From NCBI GenBank assembly GCA_016928375.1, contig JAFGKX010000080.1, forward strand, positions 1 through 9,922: DNA of 9,922 bases. The letters run 5' to 3'. The stretch comes from Candidatus Omnitrophota bacterium (GTDB lineage: Bacteria > Omnitrophota > Gorgyraeia > JABMRG01 > JAFGKX01). Under the pieces are notes generated by a model, which saw nothing but the letters and a program-made list of their open reading frames with translations, was not told the origin of the DNA and did not search any database. Positions 1 through 5,960 of the stretch are shown here, one piece after another (the first letter of the stretch is position 1; each line of letters opens with the position of its first letter). The position numbers and the translations under genes were made by a program.

Positions 1-284
1 CGAAGCAGCTTTTAAAGAAAATAAAAAATGCCGGCGCGATATTTTTAGGGGATTACTCGCCTGTCGCGGTAGGGGATTATATTGCGGGCCCCAGCCACGT
101 CCTCCCCACAGGCGGAACAGCGAGATTTTTTTCCGGGCTTAATGTATCGGATTTCTTAAAAAGCACGCATGTTATTTCTTATTCGAAAAAAGCGCTGGAA
201 GGATGTATTAAGGATATAGAAAAAATAGCCTCTCTGGAAGGGCTTACCAGGCACATCGAATCAGCGAAGGAGAGGTTTAGGTAG
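1..284 (+). CDS. hisD: Histidinol dehydrogenase, C-terminal part (5' end outside window)
   Basis: HisD oxidises L-histidinol to L-histidine in two NAD-dependent steps, the last steps of histidine synthesis, in the cytoplasm. The frame is open from base 3 and gives 93 residues before the TAG at 282-284. The fragment reads GAIFLGDYSPVAVGDYIAGP, then SHVLPTGGTARFF, and ends with EGLTRHIESAKERFR. These match the family's C-terminal core: the Asp of GDY (zinc ligand, D360 in E. coli), the His of SHVLPTGG (H367) and the His of LTRH (zinc ligand, H419) are all present. The N-terminal three quarters of a normal protein of about 430 residues lies upstream of the window. It is the first gene of the visible histidine cluster. 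The usual next gene, hisC, is not there. Confidence 0.96.
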   Translation, partial: KQLLKKIKNAGAIFLGDYSPVAVGDYIAGPSHVLPTGGTARFFSGLNVSDFLKSTHVISYSKKALEGCIKDIEKIASLEGLTRHIESAKERFR

Positions 285-291
285 CTAAACA

Positions 292-621
292 ATGATAAGA
301 ATATTTGCAATAATAGTGGCGATAGCGCTGATGGTGGATTTTGCATACTCGCCTCCGCTTGCCGCTCGCAAAAAGAATTCTTCGCCTTCGGCGAAGGGCG
401 CTTTTTGCTCGCTGTGTCAAAAATTGCTCCCTTATCGCCATTGCGGAAGTCGCAATTTTGTGACAGTCGCTCCGGCTTCGTATGCAAAATCCATAAGCAG
501 GCAGTTTGCATTACGACCAATTGCAACTCTTGATACTGAGGAAGCAATGTTATTAGATGCGCTTGAACGTTCGCTAAATGGCCTCCTGGACTGGGGCGTT
601 ATGCAAGAAACACAAGAATGA
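292..621 (+). CDS. Unrecognised 109-aa frame with signal-like N-terminus, half made of an inverted-repeat element; possibly the 5' half of a broken gene
   Basis: I do not recognise this protein. The frame starts at ATG 292, 7 nt after the hisD stop. It opens with a hydrophobic stretch (MIRIFAIIVAIALMV) that resembles a signal peptide or membrane anchor. Codons from about residue 15 to 67 coincide with the 335-493 inverted-repeat element, so roughly half the product is repeat-derived and rich in Ser, Ala, Lys and Cys. The tail (TEEAMLLDALERSLNGLLDW) looks like a normal amphipathic helix. The frame ends at TGA 619-621, but the same frame stays open beyond it and continues into the 670-1056 frame, so the two may be halves of one gene carrying a nonsense mutation. 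The start has only a weak purine-rich stretch upstream. It could be a real short secreted protein, a pseudogene, or chance coding through a repeat. Confidence that it is expressed as drawn is low. Confidence 0.35.
   Translation: MIRIFAIIVAIALMVDFAYSPPLAARKKNSSPSAKGAFCSLCQKLLPYRHCGSRNFVTVAPASYAKSISRQFALRPIATLDTEEAMLLDALERSLNGLLDWGVMQETQE
335..493. repeat. 159-bp MITE-like element with perfect 14-bp terminal inverted repeats and two internal hairpins
   Basis: The left end TGGATTTTGCATAC (335-348) is the exact reverse complement of the right end GTATGCAAAATCCA (480-493). Two further hairpins sit inside. Arm A pairs GCAAAAAG (368-375) with CTTTTTGC (401-408) and is capped by CTTCGCC-TTC-GGCGAAG (380-396). 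Arm B pairs TGTCAAAAATTGC (415-427) with GCAATTTTGTGACA (452-465), with one bulge, and is capped by a short CGC-CATT-GCG stem (436-445). As RNA or extruded DNA this would form a three-way junction. No clear target-site duplication is visible. The element has no stop in the frame of the surrounding open frame. It carries no transposase, so it is either a non-autonomous element or a structured repeat. Its copy number cannot be judged from one window. Confidence 0.75.
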
Positions 622-643
622 CCTAAGGGGAGATGCCCTACGG
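619..643 (+). other. In-frame TGA followed directly by a small hairpin
   Basis: TGA 619-621 separates two frames that share the same phase (292-621 and 670-1056); the codons between 622 and 669 are all open. Immediately 3' of the TGA, bases 622-643 can fold as CC-T-(a)-AGGG, loop GAGATG, CCCT-A-(c)-GG, about seven pairs with two bulges. TGA is used as an ordinary stop by hisB, trpE, trpG, trpC and probably others here, so a reassigned code is excluded. The simplest reading is a nonsense mutation in a decaying gene. Programmed readthrough is possible but unsupported. Confidence 0.4.
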
Positions 644-669
644 CTTTAGAAATACGAGAGCTATCTGAT

Positions 670-1056
670 ATGGTTGAAGCCATAGGTCATTTTCTCTGTG
701 ATAGAGGATATAGACTTGGTTTTTTAATGGATCAACGCTGTGAATCCAGCGACCCTTGCCGTCGTTTGAATTTTTATTTCTTTGGAAACAAAGGGTTTTT
801 AGGTAATTGCATTGCTATTGATATAGGGAGAGACGGCGTGATAAAAGAAATAAGGTTGTTAATGTCTAAAGATATAGGGTTAGGTTGGTCTAAGAATGCT
901 ATTAGCGTAATGGGCGGCTTAAGACTTAGCAGCTTGTGCATAACGGATTTGTTAACTATTTTAGATAATTCGGGTTTATTATCTTTGGACAATTCCGGAA
1001 GGCCAGCTTTACACCACAGCGTAGAATTAAGTCGAATACTAGCTCAATGCGCCTAA
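670..1056 (+). CDS. Unrecognised 128-aa protein, possibly the 3' half of a gene interrupted at 619
   Basis: I do not recognise a family. ATG 670 has a possible GAGAG (656-660) about 9 nt upstream, so it could start on its own. The frame is also open back to the TGA at 619-621, in phase with the 292 frame. The product has no predicted membrane segment. Its middle (GNCIAIDIGRDGVIKEIRLL) looks like alternating beta strands, and the end (CITDLLTILDN, VELSRILAQCA) looks helical, so it resembles a folded small protein rather than noise. It contains six Cys and only 4 Lys in 128 residues, against 23 Lys in 198 residues of the adjacent HisB. That composition is out of step with the neighbours and hints at a different origin. 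It lies where hisC is commonly found but shows none of an aminotransferase's motifs. Confidence 0.5.
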   Translation: MVEAIGHFLCDRGYRLGFLMDQRCESSDPCRRLNFYFFGNKGFLGNCIAIDIGRDGVIKEIRLLMSKDIGLGWSKNAISVMGGLRLSSLCITDLLTILDNSGLLSLDNSGRPALHHSVELSRILAQCA

Positions 1057-1077
1057 AGTAGTTGTTGTAACCAATAG

Positions 1078-1084
1078 TTGGAGG
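1078..1084 (+). promoter_or_regulatory. Strong Shine-Dalgarno TTGGAGG for hisB
   Basis: TTGGAGG sits 4 nt before ATG 1089, closer than usual. It supports this start, which also gives the family-typical N-terminus (RRKTKETDISVELNLDGKG). The identical heptamer precedes hisI and htpX, the other two genes that follow a gap. Confidence 0.75.
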
Positions 1085-1088
1085 TGGC

Positions 1089-1685
1089 ATGGCAAGAAAG
1101 ACAAAAATAAGAAGAAAAACGAAAGAAACGGATATCTCCGTTGAATTAAATTTGGACGGAAAAGGAAAAGCGAATATTAAGACAGGCATAGGATTTTTAA
1201 ACCACATGCTTGAGCTTTTCGCTTATCATGGATTATTTGACCTGAATCTTATAGTGAAAAAAAGCGATCTTGATGTAGACATGCATCACACCAACGAAGA
1301 CATAGGTATTTGCCTGGGAGAGGCGTTTAAAAAAGCTTTAGGTGCGAAAAAAGGAATAAATCGTTTTGGCGCAAGCTTTGTTCCTATGGATGAAGCATTG
1401 GCAAAGGCAAGGGTGGTGGCTGATATATCATCAAGGCCTTCCCTGCATTTTACGGCACCAAAAGGATTAAAAGGCGATTTATATGATTTAAACGCAGCTA
1501 AACATTTTTTTAATTCATTCGCATCGGCATCAGGAATAAATATGCATATCGATATATTAAAAGGCGGAGATTTTCATCATGCGTTGGAGGCGGTGTTTAA
1601 AGTATTCGGCAGGGCGCTGTGCGAAGCAACTAGGATAGAACCGCGCAGAAAAGGCAAAACCCCGTCAACAAAGGGAAAGCTATGA
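1089..1685 (+). CDS. hisB: Imidazoleglycerol-phosphate dehydratase
   Basis: HisB removes water from imidazole-glycerol phosphate to give imidazole-acetol phosphate, a cytoplasmic manganese-dependent step of histidine synthesis. At 198 residues it is the stand-alone dehydratase, without the N-terminal phosphatase domain of the enterobacterial fusion. The two-fold repeated metal motifs are intact: FLNHMLELFAYHG (about 36-48), DMHHTNEDIGI (64-73; H66, H67, E70) and FHHALEAVFK (162-171; H163, H164, E167). The middle signature RFGASFVPMDEAL (92-104) and the conserved C-terminal TPSTKGKL (191-198) are also present. Its TGA overlaps the hisA start as ATGA, indicating translational coupling. The commonly intervening hisH is absent. 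Confidence 0.98.
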   Translation: MARKTKIRRKTKETDISVELNLDGKGKANIKTGIGFLNHMLELFAYHGLFDLNLIVKKSDLDVDMHHTNEDIGICLGEAFKKALGAKKGINRFGASFVPMDEALAKARVVADISSRPSLHFTAPKGLKGDLYDLNAAKHFFNSFASASGINMHIDILKGGDFHHALEAVFKVFGRALCEATRIEPRRKGKTPSTKGKL

Positions 1686-2401
1686 TAATACTGCCGGCAA
1701 TAGATATAAGGATGGGCAGGGTTGTGCGTCTTTTGCAGGGCGATTTTACCAAAGAAACTGTATATTCTGGAGACCCTGTTAATATGGCGAAAAAATGGGA
1801 AAAAGACGGCGCAGCCATGCTGCACATAGTTGATTTAGACGGCGCCTATCTGGGAAAATTGAAAAATCTGCCTATTATAAAAGAATTGGTTTCAGCGATA
1901 AAGATTCCGGTTGAACTGGGCGGCGGTTTAAGAACCGAGGGCGAGGTTGACAACGCCATATCCTGCGGAATAAAAAAAGTAGTTATAGGCACCAGGGCGT
2001 ATACGGATGAAAATTTTATAAAAAAGCTGGTTAGGAAATACCGCGACGCGGTTATTGTTGCCGTCGATGCGGCAGGCGGTGAAATTATTTCCGAGGGATG
2101 GAAAAGGCAGACCTCCATCAAAGCGAAAGATTTCATAGAAAAACTATGCGGCTTTGGCATAGAAACCGTTATATATACGGATATACTGAAAGACGGGACA
2201 ATGAAAAGCCCGAATATGGATTCGATAAAAGAAATACTGGATAGTACTACCTGCAGGGTAATTATATCGGGTGGGATATCTTGTCTCGATGATATAAAAA
2301 ATCTCGTGGCGCTGAACAGAAAAAATCTCGCCGGCGTTATAGTAGGCAAGGCATTGTATGAGGGCGTGTTTACGCTACAGGAAGCTAATAAAATAGTATA
2401 A
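1682..2401 (+). CDS. hisA: ProFAR isomerase (phosphoribosylformimino-AICAR phosphate isomerase)
   Basis: HisA opens the aminoaldose ring of ProFAR to PRFAR, an Amadori rearrangement and the fourth step of histidine synthesis. The 239-residue (beta/alpha)8 barrel shows the expected features: PAIDI with catalytic base Asp8, the phosphate-binding VELGGGLR (77-84), VAVDAAGG with catalytic acid Asp129, YTDILKDGT (165-173), and the C-terminal phosphate loops SGGIS (196-200) and VIVGKALYEG (219-228). HisF is a close paralogue, but the PAIDI start and a second Asp in VAVDA favour HisA. A dual HisA/TrpF (PriA) enzyme is unlikely to be needed, since a complete trpF lies at 6734. The start is set by the 4-nt overlap with hisB. 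hisF, commonly next, is missing: the gap to hisI holds only a palindromic repeat. Confidence 0.96.
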   Translation: MIILPAIDIRMGRVVRLLQGDFTKETVYSGDPVNMAKKWEKDGAAMLHIVDLDGAYLGKLKNLPIIKELVSAIKIPVELGGGLRTEGEVDNAISCGIKKVVIGTRAYTDENFIKKLVRKYRDAVIVAVDAAGGEIISEGWKRQTSIKAKDFIEKLCGFGIETVIYTDILKDGTMKSPNMDSIKEILDSTTCRVIISGGISCLDDIKNLVALNRKNLAGVIVGKALYEGVFTLQEANKIV

Positions 2402-2405
2402 AATA

Positions 2406-2487
2406 GTCATTGCGAGCGAACGAAGCGAGCGAAGTAATCTTATATTAGAGATTGCTTCGCCGCTCCTTCGGAACTCCTCGTAATGAC
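2406..2487. repeat. 82-bp palindromic repeat of the GTCATTGCGAG...CTCGTAATGAC type
   Basis: This element fills the hisA-hisI gap almost entirely. The ends GTCATTGCGAG (2406-2416) and CTCGTAATGAC (2477-2487) are inverted repeats with one mismatch. The inner arms GCGAAGTAATCT (2429-2440) and AGATTGCTTCGC (2449-2460) pair with one mismatch around the 8-nt loop TATATTAG. The middle of the arms pairs imperfectly. GTCATTGCGAG...GCGAAGCAATCT elements are familiar dispersed palindromic repeats in many unrelated bacterial genomes. Neither arm is followed by a T-tract, so a classical terminator is unlikely, though the hairpin could protect or pause the transcript. Confidence 0.85.
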
Positions 2488-2490
2488 ATG

Positions 2491-2497
2491 TTGGAGG
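2491..2497 (+). promoter_or_regulatory. Strong Shine-Dalgarno TTGGAGG for hisI
   Basis: TTGGAGG begins 3 nt after the palindromic repeat ends and lies 4 nt before ATG 2502. It provides independent initiation for hisI, which cannot be coupled to hisA across the repeat. Confidence 0.75.
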
Positions 2498-2501
2498 TAA
2501 G

Positions 2502-2885
2502 ATGAGCTGGAAAGAACATTTACATTTTAACGAGACAGGGCTTATGCCCGCAGTTATACAGGATTACAAGAATAACGATGTGCTTATGGTCGCGTATATG
2601 AACGAAGAAGCGCTGCAGAAAACACTCGATACAGGCAAGGTGCATTTCTATTCCCGTTCAAGAAAAAGCCTGTGGTTAAAAGGCGAAAAATCAGGCCACT
2701 TCCAGGTTTTAAAAGAAATGTATGTGGACTGCGATATGGATTGCCTGCTTATAAAAGTGGAACAGAAAGGCGACGCCGCCTGCCACACCGGATATAGAAG
2801 TTGTTTTCACAGGCGCGTTGTTAATGATGATATTAAAGTTGTAGGTAAAAGGATATTTGACCCCAATGAGGTTTATAAAAAATAA
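2502..2885 (+). CDS. hisI: Phosphoribosyl-AMP cyclohydrolase (HisI alone, no HisE domain)
   Basis: HisI hydrolyses the adenine ring of phosphoribosyl-AMP to give ProFAR, the third step of histidine synthesis. At 127 residues the protein is only the cyclohydrolase domain; the pyrophosphohydrolase domain found in HisIE fusions is absent, so hisE must be elsewhere. Seen in the sequence are LMVAYMNEEAL (28-38), FYSRSRKSLWLKGEKSGH (49-66), the metal site DCDMDC (76-81; Asp76, Asp78, Asp80 for magnesium, Cys77 for zinc) and ACHTGYRSCFHR (93-104) with the other two zinc cysteines, Cys94 and Cys101. The stop is 1 nt before trpE, and the likely trpE ribosome-binding site lies inside the last hisI codons. 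This ties the two pathways into one transcript. Confidence 0.97.
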   Translation: MSWKEHLHFNETGLMPAVIQDYKNNDVLMVAYMNEEALQKTLDTGKVHFYSRSRKSLWLKGEKSGHFQVLKEMYVDCDMDCLLIKVEQKGDAACHTGYRSCFHRRVVNDDIKVVGKRIFDPNEVYKK

Positions 2886-2886
2886 A

Positions 2887-4374
2887 ATGTATTTTCCGGA
2901 TAAAAAAGAATTTACTAAAAAGGCAAAGACGGCGAATCTAATTCCTGTCTATAAAGAAATATCTGCTGATTTTCTTACGCCTTTGTCTGCTTACAAAAAG
3001 ATAAGTTCGAAAAACTCCTTCCTTCTTGAATCTGTTGAGGGTGAAGAAAGGATAGCCAGGTATTCTTTCTTAGGCTCTGACCCTTCGCATATTATATTAA
3101 TAAAAGGCAAAAGAATCGATATTAAAAGTAAGGCCGGCAAAAAAGTTATTTATGAAAATAATCCGTTCGATTACTTGAAAACGTTTATGAAAAATCATAA
3201 AGCTTCCAGGACAGAAGGCCTGCCGCGGTTTTTCGGCGGATTGGTAGGCTATATCGGCTATGACTGCATACGATATTTTGAGGATATTCCAGATACGTGT
3301 AAAGATGACTTAAAATTTCACGATGCGGTTTTGATGCTGACGGATACGATATTGATATTCGACCACGTAAAACACAAAGTAAAGATAGTTTCCAATACAT
3401 ATATCAAATCAAAATCAAAAAAGCATATTATATCGCAGTATAATAAATCGCTCGGCAAGATAGACGCTATAATAAAAAAACTGACCAGGCCCATAAAAGA
3501 GCCTGTGGCCGAGATAACAAAAGAACAGGCACTACCGGCAATAAAATCCAATTTCAAAAAAAGCGATTTTAAAAAAGCCGTAACAAAAATAAAAGATTAT
3601 ATCAAAAAAGGCGATATTATACAGGCAGTGCCTTCGCAGAGGTTCGAAACGCCTTTTAACGGCAATGCCCTTAATATTTACAGGGCATTACGTTCCATAA
3701 ACCCGTCGCCGTATATGTTTTATCTTTCATTCGGTAAATTAAAGATAGCAGGTTCTTCTCCTGAAGTTATGGTGAGGTCCGAAGGCGGCGTAGTTACCAT
3801 AAGGCCTATCGCAGGTACAAGAAAACGCGGCAGGAACGAGGATGAGGATAAAGTTTTAATGAAAGACCTTTTATCGGACCCAAAAGAGCGCGCGGAGCAT
3901 TTGATGCTTGTAGATTTAGCGAGAAACGATCTTGGCAGGATATGTAAAACCGGCACAGTAAAGGTGGATGAGTTTATGATAATAGAAAAATATTCACAGG
4001 TTATGCATATCGTAAGTAATTGCAGCGGAGCTTTAAAAAAAGATAAGGATTCATTCGATGTGCTTGGCGCCTGTTTTCCCGCGGGAACAGTAACCGGGGC
4101 CCCTAAGATAAGGGCAATGGAGATTATAGATGAACTGGAAAAAACCAAAAGAGGCGCTTATGCCGGATGCGTCGGGTATTTTTCCTTTTCCGGGAACATG
4201 GATACAGGTATAACAATAAGAACGGTTCTGGTAAAAAATAACAAGGCATATGTGCAGGCCGGCGCCGGAATAGTCGCGGATTCTGTGCCGGAGAATGAAT
4301 ACAGAGAGACGCAAAATAAGGCAAAGGCTATGATTAAGGCGATAGCTATGGCAAAGGCAGGTGCTGATAAATGA
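2887..4374 (+). CDS. trpE: Anthranilate synthase component I
   Basis: TrpE converts chorismate to anthranilate using ammonia supplied by TrpG, the committed step of tryptophan synthesis. I place the start at ATG 2887, giving 495 residues and the usual N-terminus MYFPDKKEF...LIPVYKEI. In-frame TTG 2857 and ATG 2866 lie inside hisI and would add an untypical tail. The feedback-site motif LLES (46-49) and NPSPYM (272-277) are present, so tryptophan inhibition is expected. The catalytic half has RPIAGTRKRGRNEDED (306-321), DPKERAEHLMLVDLARNDLG (331-350), FPAGTVTGAPK (397-407), GYFSFSGNMDTGI (430-442) and the chorismate and magnesium region AGAGIVADSVPENEYRET (458-475). The length and allosteric motifs argue against para-aminobenzoate synthase PabB. 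With only 1 nt between hisI and trpE there is no room for an attenuator or T-box leader. The stop overlaps trpG as ATGA. Confidence 0.97.
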   Translation: MYFPDKKEFTKKAKTANLIPVYKEISADFLTPLSAYKKISSKNSFLLESVEGEERIARYSFLGSDPSHIILIKGKRIDIKSKAGKKVIYENNPFDYLKTFMKNHKASRTEGLPRFFGGLVGYIGYDCIRYFEDIPDTCKDDLKFHDAVLMLTDTILIFDHVKHKVKIVSNTYIKSKSKKHIISQYNKSLGKIDAIIKKLTRPIKEPVAEITKEQALPAIKSNFKKSDFKKAVTKIKDYIKKGDIIQAVPSQRFETPFNGNALNIYRALRSINPSPYMFYLSFGKLKIAGSSPEVMVRSEGGVVTIRPIAGTRKRGRNEDEDKVLMKDLLSDPKERAEHLMLVDLARNDLGRICKTGTVKVDEFMIIEKYSQVMHIVSNCSGALKKDKDSFDVLGACFPAGTVTGAPKIRAMEIIDELEKTKRGAYAGCVGYFSFSGNMDTGITIRTVLVKNNKAYVQAGAGIVADSVPENEYRETQNKAKAMIKAIAMAKAGADK

Positions 4375-4940
4375 TATTGGTAATCGATAATTATGATTCA
4401 TTCACATATAACCTGGTTCAGTATCTGGGTGAATTAAACCAAAGCGTCGTTGTTTACCGCAATGACAAAATCGACATAGATGCGATCGAAAGGCTTAATC
4501 CTGATTATATAGTTGTATCTCCCGGGCCCGGGGACCCTAAGACAGCGGGTATATCCAATGACGCAATAAGGTATTTTAAAGGAAAGATACCGATTTTGGG
4601 GGTATGCCTGGGGCATCAGTGTGTTGCGTATTGCTTCGGTGGAAAAATAATCGCGGCAAAAAAACTTATGCATGGAAAAACGTCTTTTATTTATCACAAC
4701 AAAAAGACCATATTCAAAAATATAAAAAATCCATTTGAAGCCACAAGGTATCATTCTCTGGTGGTAGACAAAAAAAGTATGCCCAAAGGCCTGGAAATAA
4801 TCGCGAGCACGAAAGACACGGAGATAATGGCAATAAAACACAGGCAATATCCTATATGGGGAGTTCAGTTTCATCCGGAATCCATTCTGACGAAAGACGG
4901 AAAAAGGATATTAAAAAATTTTCTGGAGCAAAACACGTGA
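4371..4940 (+). CDS. trpG: Anthranilate synthase component II, glutamine amidotransferase
   Basis: TrpG hydrolyses glutamine and channels ammonia to TrpE. It is a class I amidotransferase of 189 residues, the stand-alone form and not fused to TrpD. The N-terminal DNYDSFTYNLVQYLGEL (6-22) and oxyanion loop SPGPGDP (50-56) are typical. The catalytic triad is complete: Cys79 in GVCLGHQ, and His168 and Glu170 in FHPES. LMHGKTS (99-105) is also conserved. The same subunit type can serve PabB in folate synthesis. No pabB is in view, and the position between trpE and trpD indicates the tryptophan role, but a shared role cannot be excluded. The start overlaps the trpE stop by 4 nt, and its own TGA overlaps the trpD GTG. 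Confidence 0.97.
   Translation: MILVIDNYDSFTYNLVQYLGELNQSVVVYRNDKIDIDAIERLNPDYIVVSPGPGDPKTAGISNDAIRYFKGKIPILGVCLGHQCVAYCFGGKIIAAKKLMHGKTSFIYHNKKTIFKNIKNPFEATRYHSLVVDKKSMPKGLEIIASTKDTEIMAIKHRQYPIWGVQFHPESILTKDGKRILKNFLEQNT
4925..4928 (+). promoter_or_regulatory. Shine-Dalgarno GGAG deciding the GTG start of trpD
   Basis: GGAG inside the last trpG codons lies 8 nt before GTG 4937, in good spacing. It selects this GTG over codons further upstream within trpG, which would give an over-long N-terminus of no family likeness. Confidence 0.75.
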
Positions 4941-5950
4941 TAAAAGAAGCGATAACCAAAATTACCGCTCATAAGGACTTAACGCGCAGTGAAATGTCTC
5001 TGGCTTTCGAAGAAATTATGAAAGGCGAGGCTGAACCTGCGCAGATAGCCGCGTTTATTATTGCGCTTAGGATTAAAGGCGAGACAACGGATGAGATTAC
5101 TGCCGCAGCCGGGATTATGCGTAAATTTGCAGAAAAAATAAACATAGGCGAAGGCCCGGTTGTCGATACATGCGGTACAGGCGGAAGCGGTATAAATACT
5201 TTTAATATATCCACCGCAGCTGCTTTTGTGGCCGCAGGATGCGGCGTAAAAGTAGCTAAACACGGCAACCGCTCAGCTTCAAGTGCATGTGGGAGCGCGG
5301 ATGTGCTGGAAGCGCTTGGCGTAAATTTAAATTTAACTCCTGCGCAGGTTGAAAAATGCATAAATGAAATAGGCATAGGATTTTTATACGCGCCGTTATT
5401 TCATTTAGCTATGAAATACGCAGCCGGAGTGCGAAAGGCAATAGGCATAAGGACCATATTCAATATCCTGGGGCCTCTGGCAAATCCCGCAAATGCCACC
5501 TGCCAGGTGCTTGGCGTGTATGAGAAAAAATTGACAAAGATTATGGCAGAGGTATTGAATAACCTGGGGGTAAAAAGGGCATTTGTCGTGCACGGCTTAG
5601 AAGGGCTTGATGAAATTTCCATAACAGGCCCGACTCAGGTTTCGGAAGTTATCAACAAGAAAGTAAAAACTTATATAATAAAACCCGAAAAATTCGGGCT
5701 TAAGAGAGCGCGGCTCAAGGATATAGAAGGCGCCGGAGTAAAAGAAAATGCCGCTATGGTATTATCGGTATTAAACGGGGAAACGGGCCCGAAGAGAGAT
5801 GTTGTGGTGCTGAATGCCGCATACGCGGTTTACGCAGCAGAAAAAGCAGGCTCTGTAAAAGAAGCGGTAAAAAAAGCGGAAAATTCCATAGGCTCGGGCG
5901 CTGCGCTGGCAAAACTTAATCAGCTGATAAAATTCAGCAACGGCAGGTAA
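4937..5950 (+). CDS. trpD: Anthranilate phosphoribosyltransferase
   Basis: TrpD joins anthranilate to PRPP to form phosphoribosyl-anthranilate. From GTG 4937, which overlaps the trpG stop as GTGA, the product has 337 residues, the normal length for the stand-alone enzyme; the frame also extends upstream into trpG but without family similarity. Motifs include the PRPP-binding DTCGTGGSGINTFNISTAAA (77-96), KHGNRSASSACGSADVLEALG (108-128), the anthranilate-site region GIRTIFNILGPLANP (170-184) and the Asp225-Glu226 metal pair in LDEIS. The N-terminal helices (EIMKGEAEPAQIAAFIIALR) are typical too. Ten bases separate its stop from trpC. Confidence 0.97.
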   Translation: MIKEAITKITAHKDLTRSEMSLAFEEIMKGEAEPAQIAAFIIALRIKGETTDEITAAAGIMRKFAEKINIGEGPVVDTCGTGGSGINTFNISTAAAFVAAGCGVKVAKHGNRSASSACGSADVLEALGVNLNLTPAQVEKCINEIGIGFLYAPLFHLAMKYAAGVRKAIGIRTIFNILGPLANPANATCQVLGVYEKKLTKIMAEVLNNLGVKRAFVVHGLEGLDEISITGPTQVSEVINKKVKTYIIKPEKFGLKRARLKDIEGAGVKENAAMVLSVLNGETGPKRDVVVLNAAYAVYAAEKAGSVKEAVKKAENSIGSGAALAKLNQLIKFSNGR

Positions 5951-5960
5951 CTAAAATATT

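Noticed and set aside
368..465. CRISPR array from the repeated hairpins in the hisD-hisB gap
   Set aside because: The arms are inverted and unlike each other; there are no direct repeats with regular spacers.
619..621. Alternative genetic code with TGA as a sense codon
   Set aside because: hisB, trpE, trpG, trpC and others end at TGA exactly where their families end, so TGA is a normal stop here.
1846..2349. Long antisense open frame of 167 codons opposite hisA
   Set aside because: It lies wholly within a certain hisA, has Ser/Phe/Ile-rich composition typical of antisense translation, and resembles no family I know.
1682..2401. Bifunctional PriA (HisA/TrpF) isomerase
   Set aside because: A complete trpF with Cys8 and Asp127 is present in the same cluster, so a dual enzyme is unnecessary and nothing in hisA demands it.
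2402..2501. Rho-independent terminator between hisA and hisI
   Set aside because: The hairpin is long and imperfect, has no following T-run, and matches a known type of dispersed palindromic repeat better.
2860..2890. Tryptophan leader peptide, attenuator or T-box before trpE
   Set aside because: Only 1 nt separates hisI from trpE, so there is no room for such a leader.
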